Assembly: GCA_022316685.1 (NCBI GenBank) | Contig: JAKJHU010000065.1 | Location: forward strand, 4,768,322 to 4,832,321 | Length of the DNA stretch: 64,000 nt | Direction: 5' to 3' | DNA from: Progne subis subis | Taxonomy: Eukaryota; Chordata; Aves; Passeriformes; Hirundinidae | Shown: piece by piece, positions 11,246 to 24,379 of the stretch | Numbering within the stretch: position 1 is the stretch's first letter | Layout of the letters: each line of letters opens with the position of its first letter | Notes under the pieces: generated by a model | Databases searched by the model: none | What the model was told of the DNA's origin: nothing | Seen by the model: only the letters and a program-made list of their open reading frames with translations | Position numbers and translations under genes: made by a program

Positions 11246-14200
11246 ATTTCTTTGAGCCCCAAAAACTAAGTCAGGAAATTCAACATCCTTTGAGCTTTTC
11301 TCCTTTCTGAAGACCTGGGTTCATATTTGTCACAAATTATTTTTGGCTCGGTTTCTGCTCATTGTGGGTTCGTGAGGAAACCCCTGCTTTGGAAGCAGGT
11401 CCGTTTTCCTCAGGAGGGTGCGCAGCCTCGGGCAGTCACCCTGCCGCTCTGCACAGCCCGCACCAGGAGCAGCTCCCCGTGCCCAGTGCCCGCCTGCTTG
11501 GCTCTGCCTTTGTTTTTCACAGCAAATAACCCTTGGCAGAACACTGCTGGTGGCTCTGTGGTGGTGCACACACCTGCTATATATAGCACAGGCCTTTTAG
11601 CTGCTCATTAGTAATTTCCTGCACTCGGATGAAACTGAGGCACATACATCTGACTGCCTTTATTGGGAGAGGAAAAATCCCGAGTATGCTGCAGCAGAAA
11701 TTCAGTCTCACGCAAGTAACAGCTGAAAGTGTTATTTAAATTCCACGGAGATTTGACTTTCAGAACAATTTTGGGGGATCAGAGCACTACGCAGTCTGAA
11801 AGCAAAGGCAGAGTATGAGTGCCTTCATTGTTGGCCCAGATGGCATGACTTAATTAAATAAAATATCTGTGCTGCCTATGTGTTGATGTCTGACACTAGC
11901 CCTGGGCCAGGCTCGCAAATAACTGTGGTTTGCCAACGTGTGGCTTTTCAAACAAAACCTGTGTTAGCGCTCATGAGCCGTGAGCAGCAGTGTGGCCTGG
12001 GCTGGGGCACAGGCTGGGCTCTGAGCGATGAACAGAGAGGGCTTCAAGGGAGCCGCAGCCCTTCGGAGACGCTACATTTGGGATGGAATGCGCTCACCCC
12101 CGCGTCCCAGAAACCAGCCAGAGGAAAAATAACTGAGCACCGTTAGTGGGGGGTTTTAACCTCTCTCAGGTACCCCTGGGCTGGCAGCTGCTGTGTCTCG
12201 GGCTCTGTGGGGAGCCAGCACACCGAGGAGAAGGGCAAAGCAGGATGAGCTTGTCCCCAGCAGGGTGGGTGCGTGGCAGGGCGTGGGGTGACCCCAGGCA
12301 CCGAGCCTGCCTCACAGCCCTGATCCCAGCTGCCAGCAGGACACGCTGCAGCTGGGTCAGGGAGGGATGGCCAGGGGCAGCCCTGGGCTCTGCTGCGGCC
12401 CTGTGGCTCCTGTTCCTGCAGCGGCACTCCTCGGTGGCAGCACTTGGGCAAGGGCAGGGCACCCAGGGAAGCAGAGGCTTGGTGGGGGCGGTTTTCCCTC
12501 CATTTCCCCAATGGTAAATATCCAGGTTCTACTTCGAGCTATAAAGAGAGGAGTTACTGTGAAAAGATGCTGTCTGAGGAGCAAAAACAGACAGCGTATT
12601 CATGTCTAGACTAAAGCATGTGCGAGTTTCCAGGTTGGAAAAAAGGTCCAAAGAGAAGTGCTGAAAGAGGACGAAGTGAGAGTTGCCCCTGGCACCTGCG
12701 GCGCACGGGGAACGGGGGTGACGTAGCTCCAGCAGGGGAGCTGGGCACACACCCGTGGGGGCAGGTCGGAGAACGGCAGCAGAAGAAAGTTGCCACAGAC
12801 AGCAACAGAGATCCAGTGGCGATTGTTGCAGACATTTTTTTTTTTTTGATATGGAATTGCCATACCCGGGTTTTCCTTAAGTCATTTCTGTTAATAAATG
12901 GTGTAATCGTGAGTTAGTAGAAATACAGTGGCTTTTACGTGGCAAGCTCTTGGTTTTCCATCTTTGTCCATTTTCACCGGGGTGGCTTGGTTTGCAGCCT
13001 CCCACCCATTAAAACCTGGAACACGTGCTTTGATTAACACATCTGCCTAAATTGCATTGGCTTAAACATCATTTAACACCAGATTTAAAGGACCCCTAAA
13101 GGTATTGGGTTTTTATTTTTTTAACAATATACCTTAGAATCAATTAAGGAGGAAACAAGTTATGCTTCACTGCTCCAACTATGTGGATTAAAAAGAAATT
13201 CTGACTGGGAGGGAAGAATGCAGGAGAAGGCTGCCCTGAGGCAGCCCTACTGTACGAGCTGACAGGTCCCTGCATACCTCAGTGCTTGCTAATTGGCTTT
13301 TTCAACAGAGAGCTGAAGCGATCATGGCAACTCCCTCATCACACAGCACACACGGATAATCGAATGAAACACACCCTGCCCTCCTGCACTTTTCCTCAAC
13401 TCTGGTTCCTGGAAAATCAGGTAATAGCTATGTTACAGCCGGGCTGCCATGCCCATTGTTCAATGGCAGTAAAACGAGGTACACTTCGACAATATTGAAG
13501 AGGGGTAGTGTAAGCATCCTGGTGTGATGTGTCATTTATAAGAACGTCCTATACAAAAGATACAACATGGTATATAATTATTGATATATGGAATGATTTT
13601 ATCATGTTTCTGCAGCCTGCTGTCCGTGCCACTGAGTTATGGAGTAGTGAAACAATTCTGCAGGGTTGGGATGCGGTAGTGGTTTGGCTTTGGGTTTTTT
13701 TCCTGGTCGGTTTTGATACTTGGTAAGAAGTACTGCAGTGAGGCCCAGCATTAACAAGATTATTGTGGAACAGCAGTGATGAGCAAGCAGAAGCTTGTAG
13801 CATGAAAGGAGTATGGCAGAGGAAAAGTGAAGACATTGAATTAGAAGTAGTTTTCTAATTGTTTTAGGCTAGAGCACTAACTAATGAAAACCTTTGCAAT
13901 TTGTTCAACAGGAAAATAACTCAGATTTGGATCTGCTCCACAGGTGCAGCCAGAGAATGTGGAGTTGGATTATTATACATGCACATGCATATATAAATAA
14001 TATAAATAAAGTGATTACAGTCCTCTGCCCTGCCCTGGGTACTTGGGTGCCAGGAGCAGTGTCACTGCAGGAACACAAGGTCTGGAAGGGAAGGTCCCAA
14101 CTAGGAGGGTCCCTGGATGACCCCTATGAGTTCTGCTGCACTGACACCACGATGGACACCAGACCCGGGGAAATTAAAAATGGATTAATTAATTAATTTA

Positions 14201-14361
14201 ATTAATTAATCCAGGTCTGGCCTGGATTAAAGCCAACACCAGTCATTTGGCATGGGCTGAAAATCTTCGCTGCTGAGGCTGGGCTGTTCAGCCAGTTTTG
14301 AGAGGGCTCACGGGTTTGGGAGCAGCCTGTGATAGTCTCACATCTCGTTAAACTTTCGCAG
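11246..14361. other. Intergenic, no gene seen
   Basis: The sequence is of mixed composition. GC-rich parts (about 11400-11560, 11990-12480 and 12660-12780) carry overlapping open frames on both strands with no family resemblance. A T13-14 tract lies at 12834-12848, and a perfect palindrome lies at 14182-14212 (separate entry). Confidence 0.55.
14182..14212. repeat. Perfect 31-bp AT-rich palindrome
   Basis: GGATTAATTAATTAA, a single T, then TTAATTAATTAATCC: 15-bp arms match perfectly around one central base. The interior is an ATTA tetranucleotide run, so it may be a microsatellite bounded by GG/CC, but it can fold as a cruciform. Confidence 0.9.
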
Positions 14362-14460
14362 AGCCCCAGAATATCCCGAGCTGGAAGGACCCGCAGGGAT
14401 CACTGAGTCCAAGCCTCAGTGAATGGCCCATACAGGGACTGAGCTCCAGGGCAGCATTAT
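14362..14460 (-). mobile_element. CR1 3' fragment, minus orientation
   Basis: The plus strand has 'ccgagctggaaggaccc', 'agggatcactgagtcc' and 'gaatggcccatacaggga', the reverse complement of a CR1 tail and the block next to it. It is degraded. Confidence 0.7.
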
Positions 14461-16551
14461 TGACTTTGATGGATCTTTTTGCCCTTTTAAGGGTAAATAA
14501 GTCTATCTCAGTCAGACCCATATGCACAGAGGTTGTCAAAGCCCTTCCAAAGCTTTCCTAGGCCTGGTGGGGACTCTTCCTGTTTCCTTTTCAGCTGCCA
14601 GCTCGGCCCTGGCAATGACATTTTAATCACTTGTACCCACCAACGCCACCACCTTGTTTAGCCAGACTAAGAGGCTACAGCTCTGGTCATTACATCCACT
14701 GCTCTTCACAATAAAACATTTGTACTCGAGCTGTCAGTAAATGTTTCTGTTTCACTGGTGATTTAGTGTCCTGGATTATGCTGAAAATACTTTGAACTGA
14801 TGGTTTTCTCAAAAGGCCAAACCGCTTCTTACACTGCACCCAGTACACTTTGGATACACTGGGAGGGCTTATCCAGCCCTGAAAGTTTCTGCAGACTTCT
14901 AATAATACGTTGGGAACAAATTCAGAGATTGAAAAATTACTGTGAAAGTTCTCAGAGTTCTCACACTTGATGGAAGACGAAGCAGATTTTACTATCCTTC
15001 CTCAGGATTAACAGTGCCCTTAATGCCAGTGGATTTCCCCACGTGGAAACAGAGAGAGCCCATCCCTCAGCAGGTATTCACTTGCTCCTTAGGATACATT
15101 TTCCAGGTGATTTGTGGAGTTTTCACCATGTGCTTTCCATTAATCTTGGGATGAATGTTGTGCAAATCCCAAGTCAGCACTTCGAATATCTACCAATTAA
15201 TTTTTAAAAGCAAAAAATTCTTAGTAACTAGACCTGGGACTACCCAGTACAAAAAATCAGTTCTTTAGGCTAATTGTGAAGAAAAGTGTTAATTCTTGGA
15301 AAACAGATCCCAAAGTAGTTACCTAAAGTAGTATTTTATTCCCATTTATGACCAACCCCCTGGAAAACAAAACAAAACAAAACAAAACAGAAAAACCAAA
15401 ACCAACCAAAACAAACAAACAAAAAAAAAATCTATATCTTGTAAGGGAGAATGGGTAAGGAGGGCATCTGTCTCTGGCAGACTTTTTGCTTCAGAAATTG
15501 TACTATATTTTAAGTCCTGAGAGTTTTATTCTGCCCACACTCTGCAGCCCACTCACGGCCGTTTGCTCTTCATAAAAATAAACAGATTTGTCTCCATTTT
15601 ACAGGAGCACCTTCTGCTGTAGAGCAACACAGAAATGGGAAGTATATCTTATAAGGATTGACACTTGAAGGATATAGATCGTGGTTGCCAGTATTTTTAT
15701 AGAGAGAGAAATATTCTGCAACTTCTTAGACGTATTGAAGAACTCCCCCAGGAAGAGATTCCTGCCACTACCTGCAAAAAAAGGATAAAGATGAAAAGCT
15801 ATTTCAAATACAGCTGATTGTAAAAACATCCCCTGTGGGGAAATGTGAATGTGACATGCTGCTTTATTCCCCTGAATGGTTTTTGAATTGTGGGTGTAGT
15901 TTAAAACATGTTACTTTTGGTACATCTGCATGTGTAGCTGAAATGCAAAGGAAATTTTCTGCAGTAATAAAAACAAAATTAAATAAAACCTGACTGTAAC
16001 TGTAAAATAGAAAACTTCTAGGGGCTGACTGTATAACATGGTGTGAGCATTTTATTAGTCTTTCCTCTCAAAAATTATTTAGTTGTTCAGTGAAGACTGA
16101 AATTTTATTTAAAAAATTGAAAATTAGGAATTTTGATAAATGTGAAACATGTGCTTCACTACTTAAGCCCTGTTCTTGTGGTTTGCAGATGATACCAGGG
16201 CATCCAATAATAATAACAGAACTGCACAGAAATCAAAGAACGATTTATTTTAAACAGTTTCATGAAGACAAAAGCTGCCAAATCACTAGCAGATTCTGCT
16301 GTGAGTGTTTTACTGCTCCTTCTCCCTGGATACTTGCACTTAAGTAATTTATTCAGTTCCCAAATTACAATAAATCCTTCCCGTGTCGTGGAGCAGTGTT
16401 TGTAATTCCTTCCCTGGAGGTGTCTGCAGCACCGCAGAAGAAAAATTCTCGTGCTGTCACCGCTTCACCCACCCCGGCTCGGTGCGTAAAATCCGAATTA
16501 TTCCTTTCGCACTACGCATTGCCATCTAGCGGGGCCCGCGTGCCGCAGCAG
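14461..16551. other. Intergenic, no gene seen
   Basis: The sequence is AT-rich and unique, with an aaaac pentamer run grading into A-rich sequence at 15366-15430. The end (16380-16550) rises in GC and CpG at the border of the 23-bp array. Confidence 0.55.
15366..15430. repeat. AAAAC microsatellite and A-rich tract
   Basis: Five aaaac units are followed by degenerate aacc/aaac units and an A10 run. Confidence 0.85.
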
Positions 16552-18225
16552 CGGGAATGACCACGGACATCGGCTGGGAATGACCACGGACAGGCTGGGA
16601 ATGACCACGGACATCGGCTGGGAATGACCACGGACAGGCTGGGAATGACCACGGACATCGGCTGGGAATGACCACGGACAGGCTGGGAATGACCACGGAC
16701 ATCGGCTGGGAATGACCACGGACATCGGCTGGGAATGACCATGGACATCGGCTGGGAATGACCACGGACATTGGCTGGGAATGACCACGGACATCGGCTG
16801 GGAATGACCACGGACAGGCTGGGAATGACCACGGACATCGGCTGGGAATGACCATGGACATCGGCTGGGAATGACCACGGACATTGGCTGGGAATGACCA
16901 CGGACAGGCTGGGAATGACCACGGACATCGGCTGGGAATGACCACGGACAGGCTGGGAATGACCACGGACATTGGCTGGGAATGACCATGGAATTGGCTG
17001 GGAATGACCACAGACAGGCTGGGAATGACCATGGACAGGCTGGGAATGACCATGGACATTGGTTGGGAATGACCATGGACATTGGCTGGGAATGACCACG
17101 GACATCGGCTGGGAATGACCACGGACATCGGCTGGGAATGACCACGGACATTGGTTGGGAATGACCATGGACATCGGCTGGGAATGACCACGGACATCGG
17201 CTGGGAATGACCACGGACATCGGCTGGGAATGACCACGGACATCGGCTGGGAATGACCACGGACATCGGCTGGGAATGACCACGGACATCGGCTGGGAAT
17301 GACCACGGACATTGGCTGGGAATGACCATGGACATTGGCTGGGAATGACCACGGACATCGGCTGGGAATGACCACGGACATCGGCTGGGAATGACCACGG
17401 ACATCGGCTGGGAATGACCACGGACAGGCTGGGAATGACCACGGACATCGGCTGGGAATGACCACAGACAGGCTGGGAATGACCACGGACATTGGCTGGG
17501 AATGACCACGGACATTGGCTGGGAATGACCACGGACAGGCTGGGAATGACCATGGACATTGGCTGGGAATGACCACGGACAGGCTGGGAATGACCATGGA
17601 CATTGGCTGGGAACGACCACGGACAGGCTGGGAATGACCACGGACAGGCTGGGAATGACCATGGACATTGGCTGGGAATGACCACAGACAGGCTGGGAAT
17701 GACCATGGACAGGCTGGGAATGACCACGGACATCGGCTGGGAATGACCACGGACATCGGCTGGGAATGACCATGGACAGGCTGGGAATGACCACGGACAT
17801 CGGCTGGGAATGACCACGGACATTGGTTGGGAATGACCACGGACGGGCTGGGAATGACCACGGACATCGGCTGGGAATGACCACGGACATTGGCTGGGAA
17901 TGACCATGGACAGGCTGGGAATGACCACGGACATTGGTTGGGAATGACCACGGACGGGCTGGGAATGATCATGGACATTGGCTGGGAATGACCACAGACA
18001 GGCTGGGAATGACCATGGACATTGGCTGGGAATGACCACGGACATCGGCTGGGAATGACCACGGACATCGGCTGGGAATGACCACGGACAGGCTGGGAAT
18101 GACCACGGACATTGGCTGGGAATGACCACAGACAGGCTGGGAATGACCACGGACATTGGTTGGGAATGACCACGGACGGGCTGGGAATGACCACGGACGG
18201 GCTGGGAATGACCATGGACATTGGC
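16552..18225. repeat. 23/21-bp minisatellite, about 75 copies
   Basis: The unit is 'gctgggaatgaccacggaca' + 'tcg' (23 bp) or + 'g' (21 bp), about 1.67 kb in all. Most variants sit at CpG positions: ccacgga becomes ccatgga or ccacaga, and atcgg becomes attgg. On the minus strand all three frames remain open for 450-570 codons and encode a Pro/Trp/His-rich 23-residue repeat. This follows from the unit length not being a multiple of three and is not a gene. Confidence 0.97.
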
Positions 18226-19429
18226 AGAGAAAGCATCGTTGTGGTCCCAGTGAAGTTACTACCTGGGAGTTATGGCCTCCTGGCTTTGGGGGGAACCCGC
18301 TGGAGCCTGGGCTCTGCTTCCTTTCAGAATGGAAATTGAGAATATAAGGACTGTGACCGGTGGTGCAGAGAGCACAGAACTTGGCAGGTCTCTGTTCCAT
18401 CCTGCTGGGTGCTGCACTCCTGGCATTCCTGCCTGTTTGTGCTGACAGTGGGATGCTGCTGTGGGTCTGTTTGTACGAGTTGTAAACTGGGTTAATCCTG
18501 TAAAACTGAGGTTCCTGAAGCTCCCTTCCTTTTGTCTCGGGCTCTTCCAGCACCACCGGCACACTGCAGCTCTCAGAGAATAACCTCGATTGTGCCTTAC
18601 ACCTGCTTGCACTTAGGAAAAGAAACATTTGTCACTCTTATTTATGTAATTGCATAAATTGCATTTTAATTCTAACAGCTTAAGTATGTTGGTGGAGAAA
18701 AATGTTTTCTGAATGAAAGTTTGATCAAATGCCCAGGGAGCTGGTGCAAGTCTTTCCATCGACTCAAGAGATTTTGTTTCAGGCGTTTTATTTAAACTGT
18801 ACTCCTCTCAACCATAACTGAGCAAAGTTACATGCTTTTCATGAAAGAAGCTGAGCAAAATATTTCAACCAGGAATATCTACTATAACCTTTTAAGGAAA
18901 TTATTGAAAATTAAATCATTCCATTCTATAATTTTGATGCAGTTTAAAATATAAAGAAACCTGGACATAGTTCTTTTAAAAAAGCAATATATCTGCTTCA
19001 AAACTAAATTTCTTCTTGCTAAAATGGAAATTGGATTAGATTCTGCTGGAGTAAACTCAACAATTGCTTAAGTTCTTCTGTGTTATTCTTCATTCCCGTT
19101 AATAGGAATGGCAGGATACCTATACCCAGCAATTCCCATCACTGTGGGCTCTTAGATAAACACGAGGAAATATTAGTCTCGAAGTTAAAGGCTCCATTTA
19201 GCCCTGCTCAGGGCTGCATTTCAGCTCTGCCAGCCCGGGTTTCTCTGCCCTCTCACTACAGTAACTCCTGGCAGGGCTCCTCTCGGAGCCGAGCAGGTTC
19301 GGGATGGATCAGGAGGCCTTATCACTCCGGGTAAACACTGGGAGCACATTTCCCCTTTGCTGAAAGATGTACATTAGTTCCCTGTGAGGCAGAGTATCGA
19401 TTACAGAGCTGCATTTCCTGCACGTCCCC

Positions 19430-19830
19430 TCCTCCCTCACCGCCCCGGCCCGGGGACGATGCAGGAAGGGCCAGGCTGCATTCATTTAACCGAGCTCTTC
19501 TGCCCTGTTCAGGGAAAATCTCGGACGTGTTCAATCACAGCAGCGGCAGCATCCTGAGGCGCAGACTTTGATGCTCTGGGTTGCGGCAAACAGCACAAAA
19601 CTCTGCAAACTTCCCGAGGGCATCCTGGGGGCCGCGGTGACCCGGCTGATCTGACCGGGTCTGCTCGGAGATACGAGACCCAGAGCTAATCCCAGCCTTA
19701 ATCCGGGCGATTAGTGCAGGGAGAAGCTGTGTTTTAAAGGGTGTCTTTGGGCAGGATTCCCGGGGCACGGCGCCGGGGATGCGGGCTGGAGCTGCATCCT
19801 CGCCCCGGCCCCGCCGGCAAGGGCAGCGTG
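19430..19830. promoter_or_regulatory. CpG-rich block with three bicoid-class homeodomain sites
   Basis: CpG density is clearly above the flank. Within it TAATCC occurs at 19687-19692 and 19699-19704, and CTAATC on the minus strand at 19714-19709: three OTX/PITX-type (K50) cores in 28 bp. Enhancer or orphan CpG-island function is inferred. No adjacent exon is seen. Confidence 0.35.
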
Positions 19831-20732
19831 GGGTACCAGATCACCACTTTTCATTCATGGGACGCTTTTTGGTCACTTTTGTAGGTGAAGGGGGAAAATT
19901 AAAATAAAATACAGCAATTACGATTTTAACTAAGGCACAAAATGTTACCGTTAGCACCAAGCTGCCATCATTCTGCTGTTAGTACTCCACACTTCCCAGG
20001 GAAGTTTCCCCTTTTGCCACAACCATTGCAAGATATTTTTTATTCAGAGAAGTTGCAAGAGACAACTATCTGATCCCCCTGAGCCTTTTATAAAATCGAG
20101 GTTCCCAGGGAAAAGCAGAGTAAACCAAGAGCAGTTTCTCGCCGTGGCAGAATGACGTGCCACAAATAAATCGGTGTTGTGGGCAGGATGAGGGTGACAG
20201 ACCCTGGACCCAGCACAGGGCTGTGGAGGAGAAAAGAGCCCAGTCTCTCCTGGGGGACAAAAAGTAGCTCCTGCCAGGCCATGACTGTCTTGTCCCAAGT
20301 TCAGTTTCACAAGAAATGAGTGGGGGGTTTTTTTGGGGTTTTTTTGTTTGTTTGTTTGTAATTTTTTGGTGTTGTTTTTGTTTTTTCTTTTGAGTTTAAA
20401 TATATTCCAGCTGCGAACAGAGCCCTTTAATTGTACAGCAAGTCAAGAGTTACTGTACTGTGTGCTTTTGGAGCTTCCTGCTTTTATGGCTTTTGAAATT
20501 CTCATTCTCTGTACTAAGCAAAACTCTGACAGCTGCTGTTTCAAATTCCAGACATTTGACGCAATATTGTTGCCATGAAATTCCAGAATATCACTACTAA
20601 CTGTACTTTATCAAGGAACAGCTCACTGAGCACTTCAAACCTAATAATTTTGATTTACCTTAATGAAAATTTCTGTCTAACGTGTCCAGCTCTTTGGCAA
20701 ATGCTGCAGCCAGCTATACTGACTGAGATTTA

Positions 20733-20800
20733 TTTATATACATATATGTGTGCATGTATAAAAATACATTAATTTTATATATATACGTACACATGCACTC
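20733..20800. repeat. AT-rich patch with imperfect inverted repeat
   Basis: tatatacatatatgtgtgc and tatatatacgtacacatgc form imperfectly complementary arms around a short A/T spacer. Confidence 0.5.
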
Positions 20801-22549
20801 TCTGAGCTTAGAGTCTTCCATTTTCTGCTTCTTAAATGAGAACACGTGATTCTCTTTGAAATTCTGGATGAAATGTGAATCTTAGTCCAGTGTATCCCAG
20901 TTTCCAAAAAATGATGTGACAGTGAAGAACCTTCAGCAGTTTCATGTCCAATGTCAACTGAATATTCATGGAATCAAGCCAAGTTGGAGCTGAATTAATT
21001 TTCCATGTCAATAGCTATCCAATAGCTACCTGCTACTTGAAAATATTTGTTTTGTAATAATCCGAAATTTTGTATTTAGCAAAACGTCAGTTAAGAAAAA
21101 CACATCACAACGGTTTTGGTTCCAAGAATGCCTGTGAAAATATTTATTTTCTATATACTTTTTATTTAGCTCTTCGGACCTCAGAACCCTGGGCTTAGCA
21201 GTGAATTACCTAATTGATTTGAAATGGAGCAGGATTTTACCCTTGCCAACATATTTAGCCTTTCAACAAACGCATTTTGAAGATAACCTCTTCATGTTGC
21301 CTTGATTTATAATATTCCTGATGTTTCTATGGTCCCATTTGGCTGGGACACACAGAAATTGGGAATGCTTTCTTCCAGTGAACGTAGTTTCTACCAAAAT
21401 TTTGTCTAATTCATGGCATGCCAATTCATGGAAGGATGCACGTTTTTCATTCTGGATTTTGGTAAAATTAAGTTTGTTTCTCAATGTTTCTCATATCTGT
21501 GCTATTCTTACTGGGACTAATATCTGCCATTGTTTCCTGTAACTCTCTGTACTTGCCTTTTGCTTTGCTGTTTTTCTTCCACAGCCACAGTGACCTTTAA
21601 GTGGCAGCTGACAGGGCAGATTTTTTTACTAGAATAACATAATTAGTGTTTGAACCTTACGTGAGTACTTCTGTCAGGTGTCCCACCATCAAAATTCCAT
21701 TTGCAAAAGCCACATTATATGGTATCAGTGATTCCTGTACTGTAAACAAGGTTCCTGGAGGCAACTGGAGAGCTCTGAGCTCTGCCAGCAACACTTAGAC
21801 AGATATTTCAGCACATGAAGGGAATATCTGTATTTTCATCTTCCTGGGTGTCCAGCAAAAATGTCCATTCTGCAAGTGCATCTCATTCCACATAAAACAG
21901 CCAAAACTTTCGTAACTTGCTCGTGTCTTCTGTCATAGCATAAAGGTCAAACAGATCTGTGCTTTAACGCCTTTGAATGTGGCTCCTTAGGACCAGCGAT
22001 ATATCTGGGTCAGGGACCACGTAAATGAAAAATCACGGCTTTGCAAGTTTTTGCTTTAATTCCTCACACAAAGTTTTCCTCAATTCCTTTATAGTAGATG
22101 TCAGCCAATAAACCAGTAATGTAATACATTAAAGTAAAAGAATCTAGTCAGTTCTTCAGGCTGGAACTGGCCTGCCTTAAATCTCACAGAATCTGGGGAG
22201 GCTTGTGCTGCTATTACTGATTCTGCATGTGTTAAGCCAAATTTTGCTTGTGTAAATCAGGTAATCATCCTGCAGATTTCAGTTAGGCTGCTCCCCTGAT
22301 GGAGGGCAGCCAGCTTTTGGCACATGAAGGAGTTTTCTAGTTATCAAAAGCAACAGCCTAAAAGTGACACAGCATTGGATCCCAGTCCAGAGAGGAGAGG
22401 AAGGGCTGGATGCAATAATACTTGGGTGTCTCAGCAGTGCTATTAATAAATGTTTTAAGATGTGAAAGTGGGAACTTGGAAAGCAGGCCACCACATACTC
22501 AAATATAGATGTGGAATTAATACAGCTCATTTATTACTGGTGATTGTTC

Positions 22550-22860
22550 GGAGGCATCGTGGACAAAATCCTTAATGTAAGAGGAAAAAGTGTCGGCTGT
22601 CACGTTCCGTTCCAGCTTTAATTTCAATTGCCTGAGCAGGAGCAGCTGCGAGTTGCTATCAGGCAGATGAAGTTTTTAGTGCTAAAAAGGCAGCTGGGCT
22701 GGAAATAGCCCAGAAGTACATATCCATTTGTCTGGCTAACTTCAGCACTTAGACTATCCATCAGGTCAGCCTAAAGAGAAGTGAATGACATCAGTCAAAA
22801 CAATCGGATATCTCTGTGCAGTGATTAGCTCCGTGTAGTACAAAAACTTAAATAATTTGT
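22550..22860. promoter_or_regulatory. Candidate conserved noncoding element
   Basis: This is a unique, balanced-composition stretch with homeodomain-like cores (ttaatg, gattagc), AP-1/CRE-like 'tgacatcag' and no repeat. It is called by eye only; no alignment was possible. Confidence 0.22.
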
Positions 22861-23699
22861 TCTTTGAAAATGTGATGATTGATTGGCTTCCATTAGGCTT
22901 GGGTTTTAAAACATTCCATGAACTCTCAGATAAAATGGCACTAAAATGCTATTGCAATAACCAAATAAATCATATTAGACTATAGTGTATATAAGTACTT
23001 TAAAACATTATAGATACTAGAATTCTGTGTATAATAAAAGGTGAAGAATGTAATCCATGAAATGTTTTTTTTCTCATCTCACACCAGCATTATCCGTGGC
23101 TGCTTTCAAGGATAATGCTCCTAAGGAGATGAATTTTAAGTTTTGCTTTAATACATTATACACACGTACGTAAAAGTTGTGCAGTTTGGATGTGTTTGGT
23201 CAAAGGGAGGTATTTTAACCTTAACTCAGTGCAGAATTTATCCGAGCTTTTGATCCTGGTGCTGGCTGTTCGATTGGAGTTCAGCCCAGCAGTTGTCTTT
23301 CAGCTGGGAAGTGGGCTGCCACCATTTCAAAGTGGTGCCTTTTCCGTACCAGTTTTGGGATCCAGTTCATTGTCCTGTTGTGCTGACCAGAGAAGCCATC
23401 ATACAAAACAATGTTTAGCTTTGAATCTCGTGTAGAGGCATAAAACAAAGCCTTGCTCTGATATGTAGGGTGGCAGTGCGGTTAACACTTGAAATTTATG
23501 ATCATTTTCCTAATATTTCACTTTTGCCTAACGATCCAGACGCTGCAGGCAAATAATTCTGTGAATCATCTCTTACTTCCAAACAAACTGTGGGCCCCGT
23601 GCATGCGAGATTGCCTAAATATTGGAAGCCTTATGGATCATAAATCAGAAGGCAAGGAAAACAATCCCATCAAAAATGTTTTGCTTCATTATTTTAGGA

Positions 23700-23830
23700 T
23701 TTAGTCATGGATTTAAAGCGCTGGTGTTGAGCTGAAGTAATTGGTGCCATTGTAAATCAAAGGCAGCAGCACACACGGGGCCGCCTTTGAAGTCGCTTGG
23801 CAGCACGTGGCTTTTCTACTGGTGACTGAT
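23700..23830. promoter_or_regulatory. Candidate element with paired TCF/LEF-like sites
   Basis: ATCAAAGG (23756-23763) and CCTTTGAA (23784-23791) are inverted TCF/LEF-type cores 20 bp apart, next to 'agtaattgg' and the E-box CACGTG (23803-23808). Function is inferred. Confidence 0.3.
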
Positions 23831-24379
23831 GCTGCTCTATAATTTATTTTCTAATGAGAGCAGATGGAGTTTATTGACAAGGTCCAGACACATCCCAAAA
23901 AGTTTTTGGAGGTTTTACATGTGTGATTCCATCAACTGCTGTCTAAATACGACTACCTGTGTTCTAGGGAATTGCTCCGTGGTGGAAGCACTGATGTCAA
24001 ATGTCACCTTTCTGCAGTGCAGGGCAGACTTCAGAGCAAGTGTCACCCTTGGGACTTGGCCTCTCACTCCAGAGCCAAAGCTTTAGGAAGCCCTGAGGCC
24101 GTCATGGGACCTCACCTGGCCTGTATCCATTAATTAATCCATTATTATTGAACAAACAGGACAATTCTGTTTTTACATTGTTGCTCTTGGGATGGGAAGG
24201 CTCAAGGGAAATGTGGATACTCCCCATCCCTGACTGCGCTGGGAGCTGTGCGCTGGGAGCTGCCGGACCCTTCTGCTTGGAATTAGCCAAATCTGCTCCT
24301 AAGAGATTACCAGCAATAGCCTTCAGAGAGGTGATTATCAATTCCAATTGTCTGCCAAGTGGCATTAGGGCTGGCTTTT

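Noticed and set aside
16498..18628. Open frames of 450-570 codons on the minus strand, rich in Ser/Pro/Trp/His
   Set aside because: They come from the stop-free 23/21-bp array; all three frames are open.
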